60,069 nt of DNA from Roseospira navarrensis. GTDB lineage: Bacteria > Pseudomonadota > Alphaproteobacteria > Rhodospirillales > Rhodospirillaceae. The stretch lies in contig NZ_WIVE01000020.1 of assembly GCF_009601025.1 (NCBI RefSeq), positions 1 to 60,069 of the forward strand. Direction: 5' to 3'. Shown here piece after piece: positions 54,932 through 60,069 of the stretch. Below the pieces are notes generated by a model. The model was not told the origin of the DNA. It searched no databases and saw only the letters and a list, made by a program, of their open reading frames with translations. The translations under genes and the position numbers were made by a program. How positions within the stretch are numbered: position 1 is the stretch's first letter; each line of letters begins with the position of its first letter.

Positions 54932-56446
54932 TCATTCCGCCGCCCGGGCCGGGGCCGGGGGTTCCCACCGCAGCACCGGGGTGCGGGCCGCCTTGGTCTC
55001 GTCCAGGCGTCGGCGCGGGGTGTGGCGCGGGGCCTCGGTGAAGAACGCCGCGTCCCCGGCCCTGGCCTTGGCGGCCAGCGCCAGCACGGCGTCGCAGAAG
55101 GCGTCCAGGGTCTCGCGGCTTTCCGTCTCCGTCGGCTCCATCAGCATGGCGCCGTGCACCACCAGCGGGAAGTACATGGTCATGGGGTGGAAGCCCTCGT
55201 CGATCATCGCCTTGGCGAAATCGAGCGTGGACACCCCGGTGCCCTTCAGGAAGCGGTCGTCGAACAGGGCTTCGTGCATGCACGGTCCCTCGAACGAGGC
55301 CGTGAGTGTGTCGCCCAGGCGGGCCATCAGGTAGTTGGCGTTCAGCACCGCATCGCCCGAGGCCTGCCGCAGGCCGTCGCGGCCCAGGCTCATCATGTAG
55401 GACAGGGCGCGCACGAACACGCCGAACTGGCCGTGGAAGCCCTTCATGCGGCCGAAGGGCTGCATGTCGCCCTCGATGTGCTCGATCAGCCGGACGCCGT
55501 CGCCCTCGGCCACCACGTGCGGCAGGGGGGCGAACGGGGCCAGGGCGGCGCTCAGCACCGTGGGGCCGGCGCCCGGGCCGCCGCCGCCGTGCGGCGTGGA
55601 GAACGTCTTGTGCAGGTTGATGTGCATGGCGTCCACGCCGAGGTCGGCGATCTTCACCCGGCCGACGATGGCGTTGAAGTTGGCGCCGTCGAGGTAGAAG
55701 TACGCCCCGGCGGCGTGCACGGCCTCGGCCAGCTCCACCATGTCGCGCTCGAACAGGCCGCAGGTGTTGGGGTTGGTCAGCATCACCCCGGCCACGGTGT
55801 CGTCGAGCGCCGCCTTGAACGCCGCCACGTCCACCCGGCCGGTTGCGTCGCCGGGGATGCCGCGCACCTTGAAGCCGCACAGGGCGGCCGTCGCCGGGTT
55901 GGTGCCGTGCGCCGAGTCCGGCACCAGCACGGTGCGGCGATGGTCCTCGCCCCGGGCGTCCAGGGCGGCGCGCACCGCCTGCATGCCGCACAACTCGCCG
56001 TGGGCCCCGGCGGCGGGCGAGAGCGCCACCGCTTCCATGCCCGTCAGGCCGAGCAGCCAGTCCGACAGATGGTGCATCACCGCAAGCGCGCCCTGAACGG
56101 TGGCCTGCGGCTGGAACGGATGCAGGTCGGCGAACCCGGGCAGGCGCGCCATGCGCTCGTTCAGGCGCGGGTTGTGCTTCATGGTGCACGACCCGAGCGG
56201 ATAGAACCCGGCGTCGATGGCGTAGTTCTTCTGCGACAGCCGGGTGTAGTGGCGCACCACTTCCGGCTCGCTCAGGCCCGGCAGGCCGATGGCGCCGCTG
56301 CGGGCCAGCCCGCCCAGACGGTCCGGCTTGTCGGCGGGGTCGGGCAGGTCCACGCCGCACTTGGCCGGGCTGCCCTGTTCGAAGATCAACGGCTCCTCGA
56401 TCACGAGGCCGCGGTTGCCGGTCACGGTGGCCATGTCGCCGGTCAT
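54932..56446 (-). CDS. gcvPB: Glycine dehydrogenase (decarboxylating), subunit 2
   Basis: A 504-residue PLP subunit of the two-subunit P-protein, which decarboxylates glycine and transfers the aminomethyl group to lipoyl-GcvH. The PLP lysine is Lys280 in [18 protein letters not shown]. Other landmarks are [16 protein letters not shown] and [15 protein letters not shown]. The ATG at 56446 overlaps the gcvPA stop by 4 bp; a second ATG is at 56434. Confidence 0.97.
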   Translation of the reverse strand: MTGDMATVTGNRGLVIEEPLIFEQGSPAKCGVDLPDPADKPDRLGGLARSGAIGLPGLSEPEVVRHYTRLSQKNYAIDAGFYPLGSCTMKHNPRLNERMARLPGFADLHPFQPQATVQGALAVMHHLSDWLLGLTGMEAVALSPAAGAHGELCGMQAVRAALDARGEDHRRTVLVPDSAHGTNPATAALCGFKVRGIPGDATGRVDVAAFKAALDDTVAGVMLTNPNTCGLFERDMVELAEAVHAAGAYFYLDGANFNAIVGRVKIADLGVDAMHINLHKTFSTPHGGGGPGAGPTVLSAALAPFAPLPHVVAEGDGVRLIEHIEGDMQPFGRMKGFHGQFGVFVRALSYMMSLGRDGLRQASGDAVLNANYLMARLGDTLTASFEGPCMHEALFDDRFLKGTGVSTLDFAKAMIDEGFHPMTMYFPLVVHGAMLMEPTETESRETLDAFCDAVLALAAKARAGDAAFFTEAPRHTPRRRLDETKAARTPVLRWEPPAPARAAE

Positions 56447-57798
56447 CGCAGAACCTCCGTCAGGGCGTTCGCCAGGGCGTCGATGTCCTGGGTCTCGGTG
56501 GTCTCGGTGGCGCACAGCAGCAGGGCGTCCGCCAACTCCGGATAGTTGGGGTGGAAGCGCGACAGCGGCACGCCGGCCAGGATGCCCCGCTCCGCCAGGG
56601 TCTCGACGATCCCGGCGGCGTCGTGGCCCGGCAGACGCACCAGCACTTCGTTGAAGAACTGGCGGGTCATGACCTGCAGGCCGGGCACCTGCTCCAGGCG
56701 CTCCACCATCTCCACCGCCTTCATGTGGTTCAGGCGCGCGAGCTTGGTGAACCCGGCCTCGCCCAGCAGCGTCATGTGGATGGTCCAGGCCAGCGCGATC
56801 AGCCCCGAGTTGGTGCAGATGTTGGACGTGGCCTTTTCGCGGCGGATGTGCTGCTCGCGCGTGGACAGGGTGAGCACCCAGCCGCGCCGGCCGTCCTCGT
56901 CCACGGTCTCGCCGGCCAGACGGCCCGGCATGTGGCGGACGAACTTCTTGCGGCTGGCGAACAGGCCCACGCCCGGGCCGCCGAAGTTCAGCGGGCTGCC
57001 GATGGCGTGGCCCTCGCCGACGACGATGTCGGCCCCCATTTCGCCCGGCGGCGTGACCAGCCCCAGCGAGACCGGCTCGGCCACCGCGACGACCAGCAGC
57101 GCGCCCAGGGCGTGGCACTCGGCCGCCAGCGCCGACAGGTCGGCCAGATTGCCGAAGAAGTCCGGGTTCTGGACGATCACGCAGGCGGTTTTTTCCGACA
57201 CGCGGCCCATCAGGTCCTCGATCCCCAGCGGGTTGGGGTCCAGCACCTCGGTGGCGATGTCGGTGTAGCGCAGGAACGATTCCGTGACCGCGCCGTAGTG
57301 CGGATGCACGCCGCCCGAGACCAGCACGTGCTTGCGTCGGGTGATGCGGCAGGCCATGGCGGCGGCCTCGGCCACGCCGGTGGCGGCGTCGTACATGGAG
57401 GCGTTGGCCACCTCCATCCCCGTAATCAGCGCGACCTGGGTCTGGAACTCGAACAGGGTCTGCAGGGTGCCCTGGCTGACCTCGGGCTGATAGGGCGTGT
57501 AGGCGGTCAGGAACTCGCCCCGCTGGATCAGGTGGTCCACCGACGCCGGGATGTGGTGGCGGTAGGCCCCGGCCCCCAGGAAGCACGGCACCGATCCGGC
57601 TGGCACGTTGCGGGCGGCCAGCGCGGAGAGCTGGCGTTCCACCGCCATTTCGGTGGCATGGGGGGGCAGGGCGTCGAAGCCCTCGGGCGCCGTCCAGGCG
57701 GCGGCGGGCACATCGGAAAACAGGTCATCGACCGAGGCGGCGCCGATGCGCGCCAGCATGGCGCGGCGGTCCTCGTCGGTCAGGGGCAGGTAGCGCAT
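56443..57798 (-). CDS. gcvPA: Glycine dehydrogenase (decarboxylating), subunit 1
   Basis: A 451-residue partner of GcvPB; together they make the alpha2beta2 P-protein found in many bacteria in place of one long chain. Landmarks: [59 protein letters not shown] and the C-terminal [16 protein letters not shown] 57798 gives [20 protein letters not shown] 157-bp gap with a hairpin separates it from gcvH. Confidence 0.97.
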   Translation of the reverse strand: MRYLPLTDEDRRAMLARIGAASVDDLFSDVPAAAWTAPEGFDALPPHATEMAVERQLSALAARNVPAGSVPCFLGAGAYRHHIPASVDHLIQRGEFLTAYTPYQPEVSQGTLQTLFEFQTQVALITGMEVANASMYDAATGVAEAAAMACRITRRKHVLVSGGVHPHYGAVTESFLRYTDIATEVLDPNPLGIEDLMGRVSEKTACVIVQNPDFFGNLADLSALAAECHALGALLVVAVAEPVSLGLVTPPGEMGADIVVGEGHAIGSPLNFGGPGVGLFASRKKFVRHMPGRLAGETVDEDGRRGWVLTLSTREQHIRREKATSNICTNSGLIALAWTIHMTLLGEAGFTKLARLNHMKAVEMVERLEQVPGLQVMTRQFFNEVLVRLPGHDAAGIVETLAERGILAGVPLSRFHPNYPELADALLLCATETTETQDIDALANALTEVLR

Positions 57799-57837
57799 GG
57801 GGCGGAGTCCTTGGACAGGATAAACGAAGCCGACCGT

Positions 57838-57891
57838 CCCGCATCGGATCGCCGGGGCGCCGTCTCGCGCGGTGCGGCGGTCCGATGCGGG
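57838..57891 (-). other. Intra-operon hairpin between gcvH and gcvPA
   Basis: CCCGCATCGGA (57838-57848) pairs with TCCGATGCGGG (57881-57891), an 11-bp perfect stem enclosing 32 bases that are themselves GC-rich. There is no T tract. It may be an mRNA stability or processing element that adjusts GcvP relative to GcvH and GcvT. Confidence 0.55.
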
Positions 57892-57955
57892 GGCCTGTGG
57901 TATTCGGTCCAGGATCGCTCCTGGTTTGCTTTGGCGGTCGGAGCGCCGGTCGGGA

Positions 57956-58333
57956 TCAATCGAGGCTGGCGACGAACGCGGCGTAGGCGGCCTCGTCCAT
58001 CAGGTCGTCCAGTTCGCTCGCATCGTCCAGCGACATGCGGAAGAACCAGCCGTCGTCCATGGGCGAGTCGTTGACGGTGGCCGGGGTTTCGGCCAGGTCG
58101 GTGTTGCCTTCGGTCACGGTGCCGGTGACCGGCGCATAGACCTCGCTGGCGGCCTTGACCGATTCGATCACGGCGGCCTCGTCGCCCTTGGCCAGCACCT
58201 TGCCGGCCTCCGGGACCTCGACGAACACCACGTCGCCGAGCTGTTTCTGCGCGTAGTCGGTCACGCCCACGGTGGCGGTATTCCCGTCCACGGCGACCCA
58301 TTCGTGATCCTCGGTGAAGTACAGCGTGCTCAT
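57956..58333 (-). CDS. gcvH: Glycine cleavage system H protein
   Basis: A 125-residue lipoyl carrier. The lipoylated Lys60 is in [15 protein letters not shown]. The N terminus ([20 protein letters not shown]) and C terminus ([20 protein letters not shown]) are standard. It shuttles the aminomethyl group among the P, T and L proteins. It lies 51 bp after gcvT. Confidence 0.98.
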   Translation of the reverse strand: MSTLYFTEDHEWVAVDGNTATVGVTDYAQKQLGDVVFVEVPEAGKVLAKGDEAAVIESVKAASEVYAPVTGTVTEGNTDLAETPATVNDSPMDDGWFFRMSLDDASELDDLMDEAAYAAFVASLD

Positions 58334-58384
58334 GATGGCGAAAACCCCCTGTTGTCGGATGAGTTTGGGTCTGGTGGCACCGGC

Positions 58385-59503
58385 TCAGCCCCGGTGCTGA
58401 CGCGGCGGCGTGAAGGGCAGGGCGACGACGCGAGCCGGCAGCGCGCGGCCGCGCACCATCAGCTCGACGGCCGTCCCAGGCTCGGCCAGGGCCGTCGGGA
58501 CGTAGCCCATGGCGATCGGACCCTCCACGGTCGGACCGAATCCGCCGCTGGTGATCGTGCCCACGGCATCGCCGCCGGGCGCGTGGATGGCCGTGCCGGC
58601 GCGGGCGGGTGCGCGGCCCTCGGGGCGCAGCCCGACCCGCTTGCGCGGCGGACCGTCCCGCAGGTGCTCCAGGATGTGCGCGGCGCCGGGGAAGTCCCCG
58701 GTCTCGCGCCGGGCCTTGCCGATGGTCCAGGCCAGATCGGCTTCGACCGGCGTGGTCGTGGTGTCGATGTCGGACCCGTACAGGCACAGCCCCGCCTCCA
58801 GGCGCAGCGAATCGCGCGCGCCCAGGCCGACGGGTTCCACGGCCTCATGCTCCAGCAGGGCGCGGGCCAGCCGCTCGGCCCCCTCGGCCGGCACGCTGAT
58901 CTCGAAGCCGTCCTCGCCGGTGTAGCCGGAGCGGGTCACGAAGCAGTCCCGGCCCAGGATCTCGACCGCGCGGGCATCCATGAAGCGCATGTCGGCGACC
59001 ACCGGGGCCAGCCCGGCCAGCACCGCCGCCGCCTCCGGCCCCTGCAGGGCGAGCAGCGCGCGGTCCGTCAGTTCGAGGATCTCGACGTCCGGCAGGTGGG
59101 CGCGCAGGTGGCTGATGTCGGCCGCCTTGCAGGCCGCGTTGAGCACCGCGAACAGGTGGCTGCCGGCGTTGGCCACCATCAGGTCGTCCAGGATGCCGCC
59201 GTCGTCGCGCGTCAGCAGGGTGTACTTCTGTCGGCCCGGCTTGAGCGGGCGGATGGCGCCCGGCACCAGCCGTTCCAGGGCGCCGGCCGGGTCGTCGCCC
59301 GTGATGTGGACCTGACCCATGTGCGAGACATCGAACAGCCCCGCGCGGGCGCGGGTGTGCAGGTGCTCCTTGAGCACGCCGGCGGGGTACTGCACCGGCA
59401 TGGCGTAGCCGGCGAACGGCACCATCTTCGCGCCCAGCGATCGGTGCAGGGCGTCGAGCGGGGTGGTGCGGAGGGAGTCGTCGGACGGAGTGGACTCGGA
59501 CAC
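58385..59503 (-). CDS. gcvT: Glycine cleavage system T protein (aminomethyltransferase)
   Basis: A 372-residue tetrahydrofolate-dependent enzyme releasing ammonia and forming methylene-THF. Landmarks: LGAKMVPFAGYAMPVQYPAG, LFDVSHMGQV, the folate-site TRSGYTGEDGFEI, and the C-terminal barrel with VGTITSGGFGPTVEG. Two GTG starts compete. GTG 59503 gives MSESTPSDDSLRTTPLDALH, close to the family, with AAGGGA upstream. GTG 59563 adds 20 residues (MALTLEEAARAARCDKG) and lies nearer the riboswitch. The first is preferred. It is the first gene of the riboswitch-controlled operon. Confidence 0.96.
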   Translation of the reverse strand: MSESTPSDDSLRTTPLDALHRSLGAKMVPFAGYAMPVQYPAGVLKEHLHTRARAGLFDVSHMGQVHITGDDPAGALERLVPGAIRPLKPGRQKYTLLTRDDGGILDDLMVANAGSHLFAVLNAACKAADISHLRAHLPDVEILELTDRALLALQGPEAAAVLAGLAPVVADMRFMDARAVEILGRDCFVTRSGYTGEDGFEISVPAEGAERLARALLEHEAVEPVGLGARDSLRLEAGLCLYGSDIDTTTTPVEADLAWTIGKARRETGDFPGAAHILEHLRDGPPRKRVGLRPEGRAPARAGTAIHAPGGDAVGTITSGGFGPTVEGPIAMGYVPTALAEPGTAVELMVRGRALPARVVALPFTPPRQHRG

Positions 59504-59587
59504 GATGGCGGTTCCCTTGTCACAGCGGGCGGCGCGGGCCGCCTCTTCGAGAGTCAGCGCCACCGGCGTGATGCCGGCGGTCGTCTG

Positions 59588-59812
59588 CCCCCCTCTGTCA
59601 TGGAACCTGAAAGATTGACCGCGCCGGCACGAATCCCGGCGACGGCTTTCATCTTCGGTGAGGCCCCGCCGTGGCGGCAGGGGCCCGCTTTCCAGAGTCC
59701 CGCGTGCCGCGCGGTCCTTTTGCCTGAGAGTTTCCGGGGGCGGTTGCTCCTTCGGCGCCGGGGCCGGCCTCCCATCGGGGGGCGCGGTCCGGTCTCTCCC
59801 ACGCGGACGGTC
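59588..59812 (-). ncRNA. Tandem glycine riboswitch
   Basis: Read on the minus strand, aptamer 1 shows GGGAGAGACCGG, CGCCGAAGGAGCAA and AACTCTCAGGCAAAAGGACC; aptamer 2 shows GGACTCTGGAAAGCG, CACCGAAGATGAAAGCC and AATCTTTCAGGTTCCATGAC, then AGAGGGGG. These are the conserved blocks of the gcvT/glycine riboswitch, in the usual tandem form. It lies in the leader of gcvT-gcvH-gcvPA-gcvPB; glycine binding normally turns such operons on. An expression platform between about 59504 and 59590 is not obvious by eye; control of translation is possible. Confidence 0.95.
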
Positions 59813-59828
59813 CGGGTATCTGCTTTCA

Positions 59829-59856
59829 AGAATAGGGATGCCGGGCGCAAGGTCAA
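59829..59856 (-). promoter_or_regulatory. Sigma-70-type promoter of the gcv operon
   Basis: On the minus strand TTGACC (59856-59851) and TATTCT (59834-59829) are separated by 16 bp, close to the housekeeping consensus. Transcription would begin around 59820, just upstream of the first riboswitch aptamer. Confidence 0.7.
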
Positions 59857-60069
59857 CCGGGCAGGCGGACAGGGCAACAGGTTCCGGGTCACGGGATCGC
59901 GCCGGCCGGTATCAGTCGCTGCGCTCCTTCAGGATTGTCTGTTTGATTTGTGGCATTGTGGAGATGCCGGGTTGCGGGGCCCCGGGTGGCCACCCGGGGC
60001 CCCGCACCGGATCGTGTGATCGTCTCAGGATGGGGTCTTTGCCCGTTGTCATCGTGATCCGCGATCCGG
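59857..60069. other. Right-hand spacer with partial element and palindrome
   Basis: No gene is seen to the window edge. At 59898-59935 the minus strand carries ATCCTGAAGG, CGCAGCGAC and TGATACCGGCC, a rearranged or partial relative of the 16063-16248 element. The 32-bp palindrome at 59974-60005 follows. Confidence 0.5.
59974..60005. repeat. Perfect 32-bp palindrome
   Basis: GCGGGGCCCCGGGTGG is followed directly by its exact reverse complement, with no loop bases. It could be a terminator stem for a gene outside the window, a cruciform, or one end of a repeat. Confidence 0.8.

Noticed and set aside
59504-59563. gcvT starting at GTG 59563
   Set aside because: The extra 20 residues do not resemble the family N terminus, while GTG 59503 has a good ribosome binding site and the typical start; kept only as an alternative.

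Overview
The window is very GC-rich (about 70% by eye), tightly packed DNA of an alphaproteobacterium, most likely a member of the Rhodospirillales. This rests on the gene content: RNase E with a long acidic/basic disordered tail next to a class A penicillin-binding protein, a MaoC-phosphotransacetylase fusion beside acetate kinase, ribF-ileS-lspA followed by a DUF3035 lipoprotein, a DUF1192 protein, and a split P-protein (gcvPA/gcvPB) glycine cleavage operon under a tandem glycine riboswitch. I could not run any search, so genus is not claimed. No rRNA, tRNA, CRISPR array, prophage or insertion sequence was seen.

Layout. 1-3.8 kb: two chemotaxis receptors whose 3' parts are base-identical over the coding part (866-bp direct repeat). 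3.8-4.7 kb: gene-free, with a dispersed palindromic repeat and the leader of rne. 4.7-10.4 kb: rne and mrcA, meeting ackA tail to tail with no spacer. 10.4-15.4 kb (minus): ackA, the MaoC-Pta fusion and a Cache-PAS chemoreceptor. 15.6-17.0 kb: a MaoC hydratase, a TIR-bounded 186-bp element, a DUF1192 protein and a MazF/AbrB-type toxin-antitoxin pair. 17.3-25.0 kb (plus): an Atm1-type ABC exporter, a small membrane protein, ribF-ileS-lspA, a lipoprotein and a small unknown protein. 25.0-26.3 kb: a 1.3-kb gene-free stretch rich in repeats (G-run repeat, octad-periodic motifs, second copy of the dispersed repeat, a strong hairpin, an exact-period 52-bp tandem array).

26.3-32.7 kb: pbpC and acyP (minus), yciB and radC (plus), a lower-GC Nmad3-like gene that looks acquired, a ThiE/TenI-like gene and yggS. 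32.8-37.5 kb: an orphan fused TRAP permease converging on an aldehyde dehydrogenase/Fe-alcohol dehydrogenase pair. 37.7-41.3 kb: a 1183-residue iron-sulfur flavoprotein joining a GltD/NfnB-like module to a PyrK/NfnA-like module. 41.7-45.2 kb: an MFS transporter, msrA, a CbpA-like DnaJ and a secreted Gly/Met-rich protein. 45.5-50.3 kb: a complete branched-chain-amino-acid-type ABC importer. 50.3-53.7 kb (minus): a response regulator, a two-helix membrane protein and a symporter-histidine kinase, all start/stop-coupled. 53.8-59.9 kb (minus): riboswitch, gcvT, gcvH, gcvPA, gcvPB, a terminator and a lipoprotein hydrolase with an unclear start.

Functional threads. Acetyl-CoA/acetate exchange (pta-ackA) and a symporter-kinase of the type linked elsewhere to acetate or amino-acid sensing may belong together, although they are 40 kb apart. 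The alcohol/aldehyde dehydrogenases and the Nfn-like flavoprotein form a plausible redox block. The most unusual material is the single-chain Nfn-like flavoprotein, the duplicated receptor output module, the repeat-rich 25-26 kb spacer, and several families of intergenic palindromes scattered through the window.
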